NCBI RefSeq assembly: GCF_007725405.1
Contig: NZ_CP042163.1
Span: forward strand, 1,054,001 to 1,118,000
DNA length: 64,000 nt
DNA from: Shouchella miscanthi
Lineage (GTDB): Bacteria > Bacillota > Bacilli > Bacillales > Bacillaceae_D
Reading direction: 5' to 3'
In this document: piece by piece, positions 49,360 through 57,041 of the stretch
How positions within the stretch are numbered: position 1 is the stretch's first letter
How the letters are laid out: each line of letters starts with the position of its first letter
Program-made: the position numbers and the translations under genes
Notes under the pieces: generated by a model
Told to the model about the DNA's origin: nothing
Database searches by the model: none
Seen by the model: only the letters and a program-made list of their open reading frames with translations

Positions 49360-50436
49360 GTGCTTACGTTAGGTGTATTGCACGGTGATGGAATTGGCTA
49401 TGAAATTGTTGAATCTGCAAAAGCGATTGCTTCCGCGGCTGCCTTGCATGCGGGAGTAGCTGTTCAATGGAAGACGCTACAAATGGGTGAAGAAGCGATT
49501 AAACAATTCGGAACAAGTATGCCGGATGAAACGATTGCGCACCTATCTGAATTAGAAGGCTGGTTAATGGGTCCACACGATTCACTTTCCTACCCAGCTG
49601 AATTAAAAGAACTTAGAAATCCAAGTGGAGAGCTAAGGCATCATTTTGATTTATATGCCAATATAAGACCAATTCAATCAAGTCCATTTGTACGTGGGAT
49701 GATTGACGAAGCCGATCTTGTTATTTATAGGGAAAATACAGAGGGTTTTTACGTTGATCGAAATATGTTCCAAGGAGTAGGAGAAATGATGGTGACCCCA
49801 GATGTTGCTTTGACGACAGGGGTGTTTACTAGAAAAGCAATCGAACGAATTGCCCATGCGGCGTTTCAAAAAGCTCAGCGCCGACGTAAAAAGGTAACGA
49901 TTGTGCATAAGGCAAATGTAATCAAATTAGGGAGCGGGTTCTTCCTGTCTCTTTGTCGGGAAGTTGGTAAGCAGTACCCTGACGTTAAAGTGGATGATTA
50001 TCATATTGATGCGATGTGTGCGCACTTAGTTAGACGTATGCCTGACTTTGATGTAATTGTCACAGAAAATATGTTTGGGGATATACTCTCAGATTTAGCA
50101 GGTGAACTTGTTGGGAGTTTAGGCTTAGCAAGTTCAATTAATGCAAGCGCTTCAAAAGTGATGGCTCAAGCTGCACATGGTTCGGCACCTGATATTGCTG
50201 GGAAGGGCATTGCCAACCCTATTGGGATGATTGACTCTACTGCACTGTTGTTTGAATGGCTTGGTGAACAAAAGAAAGACCGTGATTTAACTTTACTGTC
50301 TTCCATAATGCGCGAGTCAGTAACAGCCACATTGAAAGAGGGAATAGCAACACCGGATCTTGGAGGTCAAGCGACGACAAACGAATTTACCGATCATGTA
50401 ATAAACCTCATGACAGAAGGGAAGATATGTAAATGA
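49360..50436 (+). CDS. Isocitrate/isopropylmalate-type decarboxylating dehydrogenase
   Basis: 358 residues. Beta-decarboxylating dehydrogenase family: LGVLHGDGIGYEIVESAK (nucleotide-side start), LRKxxx-type ANIRPIQS, YRENTEGFYVDRN, catalytic Lys in VHKANVIKLGSG, and metal-binding Asp residues in DAMCAHLVRRMPDFDVIVTEN and FGDILSDLAGEL; PDIAGKGIANPIGMI follows. The NTEGFY motif is shared with isocitrate and tartrate-type members rather than leucine-pathway enzymes. In this locus it may oxidise isocitrate, or a hydroxylated relative, formed from aconitate. GTG 49360 has AAGGAGGTG; ATG 49333 lacks one. The stop overlaps the next gene by 4 bases. Confidence 0.85.
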   Translation: MLTLGVLHGDGIGYEIVESAKAIASAAALHAGVAVQWKTLQMGEEAIKQFGTSMPDETIAHLSELEGWLMGPHDSLSYPAELKELRNPSGELRHHFDLYANIRPIQSSPFVRGMIDEADLVIYRENTEGFYVDRNMFQGVGEMMVTPDVALTTGVFTRKAIERIAHAAFQKAQRRRKKVTIVHKANVIKLGSGFFLSLCREVGKQYPDVKVDDYHIDAMCAHLVRRMPDFDVIVTENMFGDILSDLAGELVGSLGLASSINASASKVMAQAAHGSAPDIAGKGIANPIGMIDSTALLFEWLGEQKKDRDLTLLSSIMRESVTATLKEGIATPDLGGQATTNEFTDHVINLMTEGKICK

Positions 50437-51941
50437 ATAGAATTCATCAGAAACAACAATGGCCAGTCGTAGTAGTTGGCGCAGGGAACGCAGCTTTATG
50501 CGCAGCGATTGCCGCAAAAGAAAGTGGTCAAGATGTACTCGTTCTTGAGCGCGCGCCGAAACAAAAACGAGGCGGAAACTCTTATTTTACTGATGGTGCA
50601 ATTCGAACCGCATATGGGGATTGGCATTCCTTAAAAGAAGTATTGTCTGATGACGTAAAGGTAGAAGATCGATTAATTCAAATGCCAAACTACGGAACAG
50701 ATGAATTTATGGACGATCTGCAACGTGTGACAGAAGGGCAAACCGATTCTCAATTAGCACAACAGCTTGTGACGCGCTCATTTGAGACGATTAAGTGGAT
50801 GAAACGCAACGGCATCCAATTTGAATTAAACGAAAATCAATATTACATGAATGGTGAAAAAAAGCAGTTCTGGGGTGGGCTCCCGTTAAAGACAACGAAT
50901 AAAGGTGTTGGTCTAATTTCGTCATTGCTAAAGAGAGTAGAAGAACTAGGCATCTCGATTGCCTATAACGCTCGACTGAAAGATCTAGATAAGTCATCAT
51001 CATCCCAATTTACATTGACAGTCGGTACTGAGAAGGGAGAAGAGACAATTACTGCGAAAACCGTTATTTTAGCGTGCGGTGGCTTTGAAGCAAATGCAGC
51101 AAAGCGTATGGAAGAGTTGGGTGAAGAATGGGAACATGCCATTGTTCGTGGGACGGAATATAATACAGGTGATGGCTTAGAATTAGCTTTAAAACTAGGT
51201 GCCGTAAAATATGGTCAATGGGAAGGTTGTCATGCACATACGACGGATTATTTTGCACCGGAGACAGGGGATTTTTCTAAACCTGGTGATATTTACAAAA
51301 AATCATCCTATCCATTAGGTTTAATCGTTAATACCGCTGGTGAACGATTTGTTGACGAAGGAGCAGATTTTAGAAATTACACCTATGCCAAATATGGAAA
51401 AGAAACGCTGAAACAACCGGAGCAAAAAGCGTTTCAATTGTTTGATGGGAATGTTTTTGGAAATTTACGAAAAGAATATCGGCTCGAGGAAGCCTCGGTC
51501 TATAAAGCGGATACCATTGAGGAACTAGCTCATAAAATGGGTGTTGACGGAGATGTATTAATCAAAACGATCAATAACTATAATCAAGCTGTACAGCCTG
51601 GAGAATACAATCCGGCCATAAAAGATGGCAAAGGAACGAAGGGGATACACCCGGCAAAGAGTAATTGGGCACTTCCATTTAACCAAGCTCCGTTTTTAGC
51701 ATTTCCAGTTACGTGTGGGATAACGTTTACATTTGGAGGTGTAAGAACAAGTCCAAATGGTCATATTCTTAATCAACATGGAGACGAAATTCCCGGATTA
51801 TTTGCAGCAGGTGAAATGATTGGAGGACTTTTTTATCATAATTATCCGGGTGGTTCCGGCTTAATGTCTGGTGCGGTATTTGGTAAGCTTTCAGGTGAGC
51901 ATGCAGGAAAGTATATAAGCGAGCAATCAGTCGAAATCTAG
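50433..51941 (+). CDS. tcuA: FAD-dependent dehydrogenase, TcuA (tricarballylate dehydrogenase)-like
   Basis: 502 residues, fumarate-reductase/succinate-dehydrogenase flavoprotein superfamily. FAD site VVVVGAGNAALCAAIAAKES and VLERAPKQKRGGNSYFTDGA, where RGGNSYFTDG is typical of TcuA; VILACGGFEAN in the middle; FTFGGVRTSPNGHIL and GLFAAGEMIGGLFYHNYPGG at the end. TcuA oxidises tricarballylate to cis-aconitate. Salmonella needs the Fe-S/heme protein TcuB to reoxidise its FAD, and no tcuB is found here, so the electron acceptor is open. Other soluble fumarate-reductase-like activities cannot be excluded. Confidence 0.82.
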   Translation: MNRIHQKQQWPVVVVGAGNAALCAAIAAKESGQDVLVLERAPKQKRGGNSYFTDGAIRTAYGDWHSLKEVLSDDVKVEDRLIQMPNYGTDEFMDDLQRVTEGQTDSQLAQQLVTRSFETIKWMKRNGIQFELNENQYYMNGEKKQFWGGLPLKTTNKGVGLISSLLKRVEELGISIAYNARLKDLDKSSSSQFTLTVGTEKGEETITAKTVILACGGFEANAAKRMEELGEEWEHAIVRGTEYNTGDGLELALKLGAVKYGQWEGCHAHTTDYFAPETGDFSKPGDIYKKSSYPLGLIVNTAGERFVDEGADFRNYTYAKYGKETLKQPEQKAFQLFDGNVFGNLRKEYRLEEASVYKADTIEELAHKMGVDGDVLIKTINNYNQAVQPGEYNPAIKDGKGTKGIHPAKSNWALPFNQAPFLAFPVTCGITFTFGGVRTSPNGHILNQHGDEIPGLFAAGEMIGGLFYHNYPGGSGLMSGAVFGKLSGEHAGKYISEQSVEI

Positions 51942-51950
51942 CTTTTACAG

Positions 51951-51987
51951 AGGCAATTAGCGTTTTATTAGGCTAGTTGCCTTTTTT
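51951..51987 (+). terminator. Rho-independent terminator
   Basis: AGGCAATTAGC / GCTAGTTGCCT (11 bp, one wobble) followed by TTTTTT; ends the tcuA-like transcript. Confidence 0.88.
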
Positions 51988-52329
51988 GATTAACTTGCTA
52001 TCAATTCATAATGTTGAGATACTAAAAGAGTATTACTTAGAAAGGGAAATACGACATAGAAAATTCTACTGTATAGAGATATTGAGTGGAAAAACAGAAC
52101 TGAAAAAAATGGTTTAAACAGAAATTGTCCGAGTCATTTATCATACGAACCATGTTATCCAAGAGACATACTCCTTCTTTTCTAGTAGAAGAGACCGCTG
52201 AGAATCTATTACTAGAGTGAATGCGTGTATGCTGAGCGAATTGAGGAGACTATTAAAATTCAAAACACTTACATGGTCACATAGCCTATGGCGAACCATT
52301 ATAAAAAACGAAACGAGTGGGGGAATAGT
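51988..52329. other. Intergenic stretch without a recognised feature
   Basis: About 340 AT-rich bases between the terminator and the kinase-like gene. I see no convincing gene, structured RNA or repeat. It must hold the kinase promoter, but no good -35/-10 pair stood out. Confidence 0.5.
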
Positions 52330-53178
52330 GTGTTCCAAGAATTAAATGGATATACGATACAGTTGAAAAAAGCGCATGATTTTAGTTGGTTACAAAGCTA
52401 TGGAAAGGTCTTTGCTGTCTTTGATCAACAAGACTCTGGCAATATAAGCTTTGGTATCCAATCCGGGCAAAAACGATATTTTATCAAGTATGCAGGAGCA
52501 GAAACTATTAACGGTTCGAATACAACATCAGAAGCCATTCAACAGCTAAAAGAAGCGAAAAAGGTGTACGAAGACTTGCATCATCCTACTTTAATTACGT
52601 ACATTGAAGCCATTGAACGACCGAGTGGCTATGCACTTGTTTTTAGTTGGACAGACGGAGAAAATTTACACCCACATTGGAAATTTCCTCCCCCAGAAAA
52701 ATATACCCATCCTGATTCACCTTTTTATCGTTCCAAGCAATTGCCATTTGAAAAAAAGCGAAAAGCGTTTATACAAATTTTGTCCTTCCACCAAATGGTT
52801 GCAAACAAAGGCTATGTATCCATTGATTTTTATGATGGGAGTTTAATGTATAACTTTAAAACAAATACAATGACCATATGCGACATCGATTTTTATTCAA
52901 AGACTCCTTATGTTAATAAAAGGGGAACGATGTGGGGATCAACGCGCTTTATGTCTCCTGAAGAGTTTGAGAGAGGGGCTAAAATTGATCAACAGACGAT
53001 GGTGTATACAATGGGTGCGATGGCATTCGCACTATTTGGAGGCGAGCAAGATCGCTCAAGAGAAAAATGGGATGCTTCAGAAACGCTCTATCAAGCATCT
53101 ATAAAAGCCGTGCAAGCGAATAAACGTGAGCGCTTCTCGACAGTTAAAGACTTTCTTACATGCTGGGAAAAAGAATAA
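52330..53178 (+). CDS. Degenerate Ser/Thr protein kinase
   Basis: 282 residues. Kinase fold with likely ATP lysine in KRYFIKYAGAE, catalytic loop YVSIDFYDGSLMYN (HRD replaced by SID, Asn kept), a DFG equivalent in TICDIDFYSK and an activation segment GTMWGSTRFMSPEEF (SPE for APE). The glycine loop is weak (FDQQDSGNISFG). So substrate phosphorylation is possible but reduced or altered. The start is GTG 52330, which has GTGGGGGA upstream; a longer ATG form from 52288 has no site. No phosphatase or substrate gene is near. Confidence 0.75.
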   Translation: MFQELNGYTIQLKKAHDFSWLQSYGKVFAVFDQQDSGNISFGIQSGQKRYFIKYAGAETINGSNTTSEAIQQLKEAKKVYEDLHHPTLITYIEAIERPSGYALVFSWTDGENLHPHWKFPPPEKYTHPDSPFYRSKQLPFEKKRKAFIQILSFHQMVANKGYVSIDFYDGSLMYNFKTNTMTICDIDFYSKTPYVNKRGTMWGSTRFMSPEEFERGAKIDQQTMVYTMGAMAFALFGGEQDRSREKWDASETLYQASIKAVQANKRERFSTVKDFLTCWEKE

Positions 53179-53200
53179 GAGTGGATAACCTCTTATTCTT
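53171..53200. terminator. Bidirectional terminator overlapping CDS ends
   Basis: AAGAATAAGAG / CTCTTATTCTT with an 8-base loop. The kinase stop lies in the left arm and the end of the leftward small membrane gene in the right arm. Confidence 0.8.
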
Positions 53201-53402
53201 TCTCTTGTTCCTTTTTTTCTTCCAATGCATCTAGACGGGCAAGAATTTGATCAAGCTTCTTGTCAATTTCGTCAAACTCTGGACCGGCGCCTTGCCGCAT
53301 TTCTAATTCTTTTAATTTCATGCGGTTATTAATCAGGGTAGTGATAACTGGAAATAGAATAGCAGCCAAAGGGATAAGCACCCACCAAGGAAAATCACCC
53401 AT
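53193..53402 (-). CDS. Small membrane protein with coiled coil
   Basis: 69 residues: a membrane helix at the N-terminus (WWVLIPLAAILFPVITTLI), then a charged coiled coil (DEIDKKLDQILARLDALEEK). Similar single-pass, coiled-coil peptides are widespread in Bacillaceae and of unknown role. ATG 53402 with AAGGAGG. It ends within the terminator shared with the kinase gene. It is upstream-adjacent to the photoreceptor on the same strand but 54 bases downstream of it, so the two may be one transcript. Confidence 0.75.
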   Translation of the reverse strand: MGDFPWWVLIPLAAILFPVITTLINNRMKLKELEMRQGAGPEFDEIDKKLDQILARLDALEEKKEQEKE

Positions 53403-53456
53403 GTTGTAGCCTCCTTATTGTATGTATCCTCTATACGGGCTCCATTCAATAATGTT

Positions 53457-54239
53457 TCACGTTTGGTCAAAATAGTGACGAAGAAATGCTTTAACCGAGC
53501 TTGCTGTTTTCATGCCTTTCAGTGTGGTTTCTTGAAGGCCAACCGACTGTTTTGCGAGAATCGGTGACATTCCTGTTAAGATCGTATCTGTACCTACAAG
53601 CTGAATAATATCACGTAAGCGAAAAATCCCTTCAACAACGTACTCATCAAATTCCTCTAACCCGGAAACATCGACAATTAATGTTGACAAGTCTTGCTCG
53701 GAGATTTCCTTTGTAACGGTTTCAAACATATGGTCAAAGCGCGCTTTGCCAAATTCACCAACCAGTGGGATAACCGCAATGCCATTTACTAGTGGAACAA
53801 TAGGCGTTGAGATTGTGTCGATCCGCTGTACAGATTCGAAGTAGTTCAATTCTATTTCTTTTTGAACCGTAACGTCTTTTTGAATGCCGATAAAGTATTT
53901 TATATCTGGTCGATCAAGGGTGACACACTCAATGTTTAATTCATTCCAAAAATAGCTTCCGTCTTTTCGATAATTTATAATTTCAACCGAGATAGATTCT
54001 TCATTGTCTATAGCTTGCCTAATTTGGTTTACTTTTTCTTGATCGGTTTCTTCACCTTGAAGAAAACGACAATTGGTCCCGAGAACATCGGTCTCTTCAT
54101 ACCCGGTCATATCCGTAAAGCCTTGATTTGAGTAAACGATTGGATTATCTTTTTGGGAAGGGTCTGTTACGAGCACACCTACTTTCGTCCGATCTAGCAG
54201 TCGCGTTAAAAGCTGAGATTTGTTAAACAAATAGTCCAT
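53457..54239 (-). CDS. ytvA: YtvA-type blue-light photoreceptor (LOV-STAS)
   Basis: 260 residues, the length of B. subtilis YtvA. LOV domain at about 15-120 with GTNCRFLQGEETDQ (photo-active Cys57 forms the flavin adduct), NYRKDGSYFWNEL and FIGIQKDVT. A short J-alpha/linker follows, then a STAS domain (about 150-258, STLIVDVSGLEEFDEYVVEG) like those of the stressosome RsbR proteins. It tunes SigB activity in response to blue light. A SigB-type promoter lies just upstream, suggesting feedback. Start ATG 54239. Confidence 0.95.
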   Translation of the reverse strand: MDYLFNKSQLLTRLLDRTKVGVLVTDPSQKDNPIVYSNQGFTDMTGYEETDVLGTNCRFLQGEETDQEKVNQIRQAIDNEESISVEIINYRKDGSYFWNELNIECVTLDRPDIKYFIGIQKDVTVQKEIELNYFESVQRIDTISTPIVPLVNGIAVIPLVGEFGKARFDHMFETVTKEISEQDLSTLIVDVSGLEEFDEYVVEGIFRLRDIIQLVGTDTILTGMSPILAKQSVGLQETTLKGMKTASSVKAFLRHYFDQT

Positions 54240-54278
54240 AAGATTTCCTCAATTCTATTCAGAGTCGATAGAAACTAG

Positions 54279-54303
54279 TTTCCCGAAAATGAATGATTTA
54301 AAC
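54279..54303 (-). promoter_or_regulatory. SigB-type promoter of ytvA
   Basis: Minus strand GTTTAA-N13-GGGAAA, matching the SigB consensus GTTTAA-N12..14-GGGWAT at all but one position, 40 bases before the ytvA start. Confidence 0.7.
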
Positions 54304-54378
54304 AATAGCGGATAGGAAGCACATCGATTAAAAATCATGTAAAATAGAAAAGAATGTTAGTAGAGTGAGGTACTTAAG

Positions 54379-54870
54379 ATGAAAGACTTTTTTCAGCAAG
54401 TAAATGTTAGTGCTCAGCTTCCTAAAAAGAAAGCCGTATTTCAACTGAATCGAATGAGAATTGGGGTCCCGTTCTTTTATATAGGCATTTTGCTTATTTT
54501 TATTTGTATTCCACTGTTGGTTCAATCGTTTTCAAATAGGGAAGGGGCGTTAGGTGATTTAGCATTACCGATTTACCTAGTCTATTTTGTTTTTGTTTTC
54601 TTTCCTATTTTCTCTGGTGCCGTTTATTTGTTGATTGCTTCCATTTCCGCAATCGCTTTGTCAGTAGCAAGATTACTAGATCGAAAATTAACATTTCTAA
54701 TGATGTTTAAGTTGGCTTCATTTGCTGCTACATTTCCACTTATCGGCTACGGGATTTTACTTGTACTGAATGAATCACTGGCAACACTATGGATTTGGCC
54801 AAGTGTCGTCTTTATTTTCTTTATAGTATGCCGGTCCATTTTTTACTATCCAAAGCAAAGAAAAGGATGA
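54379..54870 (+). CDS. Integral membrane protein, DUF1189-like
   Basis: 163 residues, four membrane helices (about 30-50, 65-85, 88-105, 135-155). The start KDFFQQVNVSAQLPKKKAVF and the motif FLMMFKLASFAATFPLIGYG in the second half are reminiscent of DUF1189/YIP1-like membrane proteins of Firmicutes. Function unknown. It precedes an HD-domain hydrolase by 11 bases and is probably co-transcribed with it. Confidence 0.65.
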   Translation: MKDFFQQVNVSAQLPKKKAVFQLNRMRIGVPFFYIGILLIFICIPLLVQSFSNREGALGDLALPIYLVYFVFVFFPIFSGAVYLLIASISAIALSVARLLDRKLTFLMMFKLASFAATFPLIGYGILLVLNESLATLWIWPSVVFIFFIVCRSIFYYPKQRKG

Positions 54871-54881
54871 GGAGGGGTTGA

Positions 54882-55511
54882 ATGATACTTCAACATACAG
54901 AAAATTGGGTGAGACAAAGGCTAGCGAAGGATACAACCGGACATGACTGGTTTCATACAGAACGAGTCAGGAATGTAGCAAAGACATTAGCGCGTGTTGA
55001 AGAGGCAGATTCATTTATTGTTGAAATGGCTGCATTGCTGCATGATACGATTGATGACAAACTTGTAGCAAATGAGGAACAAGCGATACAAGAAGTGGTG
55101 CATTTCCTAAAAGAACAACATCTAGAAAAAAAGCAAGTGGATCATATACTCGAAATTATTCAGTCGATTTCGTTCAGCAAGGGAATGGAACTACGCACGA
55201 TCGAAGCGAAAATCGTTCAAGATGCTGACAGACTCGATGCAATGGGCGCAATAGGCATTGCTCGTACGTTTCAATATTCTGGTTCTAAACAGCAAGCCAT
55301 CTATGACCCGGCAATTGCTGTACGTGAAGAGATGACTAAGAATGAGTACCGTAATGGAGAAACATCAGCGATTAATCATTTTTATGAGAAGTTATTAAAG
55401 CTAAAAGACAAATTACATACACATGCTGCAAAGGAATTAGCAGAAAAACGCCACCACTATATGGAACAATTCTTAACACAGTTTAGTCTTGAGTGGGAAG
55501 GAAAGGCTTAG
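54882..55511 (+). CDS. HD-domain phosphohydrolase (YedJ-like)
   Basis: 209 residues. HD metal motif in order: HDWFHTERVRNVAKTL (first His), LLHDTIDD (HD pair) and a later QDADRLDAMGAIG (final Asp). This is the YedJ/PgpH-independent HD family that hydrolyses nucleotides or other phosphoesters in the cytosol. Overlap of ribosome site (GGAGGGG) with the end of the membrane protein gene points to one operon. A terminator follows 47 bases later. Confidence 0.85.
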   Translation: MILQHTENWVRQRLAKDTTGHDWFHTERVRNVAKTLARVEEADSFIVEMAALLHDTIDDKLVANEEQAIQEVVHFLKEQHLEKKQVDHILEIIQSISFSKGMELRTIEAKIVQDADRLDAMGAIGIARTFQYSGSKQQAIYDPAIAVREEMTKNEYRNGETSAINHFYEKLLKLKDKLHTHAAKELAEKRHHYMEQFLTQFSLEWEGKA

Positions 55512-55557
55512 AAGAAAGTACGTAGAAGTAGAGCGGTAACAAACGTTAATTGAAATC

Positions 55558-55583
55558 ACATCTACCCAGTGTAGATGTTTTTT
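55558..55583 (+). terminator. Rho-independent terminator
   Basis: ACATCTAC / GTAGATGT with a CCAGT loop followed by TTTTTT; ends the membrane protein/HD operon and abuts the methyltransferase remnant. Confidence 0.88.
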
Positions 55584-55584
55584 C

Positions 55585-55926
55585 TTGGAAACAAGCAATC
55601 ATATGCTTGATCCATGGGAAGTGTTAAAGGCGGCATCGACATTGTTGAAGCCTAGTGGTTCCATTTATGCAAGCATCCCAAATGTTGGCCATATCACGAT
55701 TATGGAACAATTATTAAGCGGTACATGGACGTATACAGAATCGGGATTATTAGATAAAACCCATTTTCGTTTTTTTTACAAAGGCAGAAATTTATGCACT
55801 TTTTGACAGTCAAGGGTTTGACATTATAGCCATTAACCAACTGATGAATACGGGTGAACGGGAGACTCGTTTACTTGAGCGAACGACTGCATTTCAATAC
55901 ATTGTCCACGCTCGAAAAAGGGAATA
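55585..55926 (+). pseudogene. Remnant of a class I SAM methyltransferase
   Basis: Only the C-terminal half survives. The first part reads HMLDPWEVLKAASTLLKPSG and then ASIPNVGHITIMEQLLSG, TYTESGLLDKTHFRFF, the well-known end of glycan/lipid-type methyltransferases. One extra T in the run 55771-55777 breaks the frame; dropping it restores TKAEIYALFDSQGFDIIAIN and a continuation to the TAA at 55924. The SAM-binding GxGxG half is missing and there is no ribosome site. The fragment abuts the HD-gene terminator, so it was probably left by a deletion. Confidence 0.8.
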
Positions 55927-55931
55927 AGTTG

Positions 55932-56170
55932 ATGCAATTAACGTACAGTCACACAGCAGCTAATCAACATGCTATCTATTTTATGGATGGATCCATTTCA
56001 AGCGGCTGGCACTACCAGATTATGACGTATCAGGAAACTCAGTCTGTTCCAGTTCGGCTCTATTGGGATATCGAGGGAACGTTTCAACGAGATCATAGTG
56101 AAGAAGTGGGCTTATTTGATTGCGCAAAAACAGATGTACATGTCTTTCCATGCTATATAGCACCACAAAC
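55932..56170 (+). pseudogene. Possible second fragment behind the methyltransferase remnant
   Basis: A frame from ATG 55932 (AAAAAGGGAATAAG upstream) reads MQLTYSHTAANQHAIYFMDG and on through WHYQIMTYQETQSVPVRLYW. It has no stop of its own before the next terminator and then runs antisense into the M50-like gene, so the gene is truncated or never ended here. The content is not recognised; a piece of a glycosyltransferase-type protein is plausible because such proteins often follow methyltransferases. Confidence 0.35.
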
Positions 56171-56201
56171 GAGAGGAGGCACTATTCCTCTCGTTTTGTA
56201 T
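56166..56201. terminator. Terminator at the end of the M50-like gene
   Basis: AAACGAGAGGA / TCCTCTCGTTT with a loop of about 8 bases, T-rich on the right and A-rich on the left when read on the minus strand. The end of the leftward gene (stop at 56182) lies inside it. Confidence 0.7.
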
Positions 56202-56859
56202 GGTCTGAAAAGTCTTCTTCTTTTTCTTCACTATGGGCGATTGTTTCTTTTTGTTCTTTTGTATAGCCATCTCTATGATCGGCTTGATTAGGGTCTGAGT
56301 GATCATCTCGTTCTTGTTTATCTTTATCACGATTTTGCATCGTTTTTTCTTGAGAGCTCGTGTAGGAACGCTCTTCATTCTTTAAATAATCTGAACGCTG
56401 ACCGTGCCAAATCAAGTCAAAAATGGCTCTTCCGTTTGTTGGTTGCCCATCTGGTAGGTAAACAGGTATAAGATCAAAAAATACAAAATAAAAGATATAA
56501 AACATGAAGGTACTCCAAAACATATTGTCAGGAATGATTTGTGCCGCTAAGAGTGAGTTTACAATCACAGCTATAATGGTGCTTGATAAAATAGGCGACG
56601 CGTATATAAACCCATGCCAAAAACGATTTTTTGGGTTAAGCTCCTCATACTCCATCCAACTATACATAAAAAAATAACGGCGTACCTCGATGGTCTTTAA
56701 TGAGAAAAGCTTGGGGCCACTTCCAACGACCAATTTTTTATTTGAAGCTCCTAGTAAAACCGCGGTTAAGTAGTAACCTGACTCACGAATAATGGTTACA
56801 ATAGGTAAAATAATGATTGCAGACATGATCAACTGTGCAAGGTCAATGAATGTAAACAT
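56182..56859 (-). CDS. M50-like membrane protein lacking catalytic histidines
   Basis: 225 residues with about four membrane helices and a long, charged, disordered C-terminus (from about 155, HDSDPNQADHRDGYTKEQKE-like). The first helix has RESGYYLTAVLLG at residues 25-37, which lines up position by position with HExGHyxxAxxxG of site-2 proteases. A later FDLIPVYLPDGQPTNG lines up with NLIPxxPLDG. Both zinc histidines are replaced (Arg, Tyr) but the Glu is kept. It is probably a non-catalytic S2P-fold protein. ATG 56859 with AAGGAG. Confidence 0.65.
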   Translation of the reverse strand: MFTFIDLAQLIMSAIIILPIVTIIRESGYYLTAVLLGASNKKLVVGSGPKLFSLKTIEVRRYFFMYSWMEYEELNPKNRFWHGFIYASPILSSTIIAVIVNSLLAAQIIPDNMFWSTFMFYIFYFVFFDLIPVYLPDGQPTNGRAIFDLIWHGQRSDYLKNEERSYTSSQEKTMQNRDKDKQERDDHSDPNQADHRDGYTKEQKETIAHSEEKEEDFSDHTKREE

Positions 56860-57041
56860 TATACTGTACTCCTTTCATTAGTGCCTTTACTAACGTACCC
56901 GAAAGAGAGTGAGAGCAATCTTCTTTTTTTAAAACCAAAAATTAGTCCTTTCTTTTCGGCTGCAACAGTGGCAAAATAGAAAGGAATCTACTGACAGTGG
57001 CTTTATGAAATCGATTTCATTTATTGGAGAGAAGGGGTAGC

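Noticed and set aside
55854-56291. A single 145-codon rightward gene across 55854-56291
   Set aside because: The first part overlaps the methyltransferase remnant and the last part runs through a terminator and antisense to the M50-like gene; at most 55932-56170 is meaningful.
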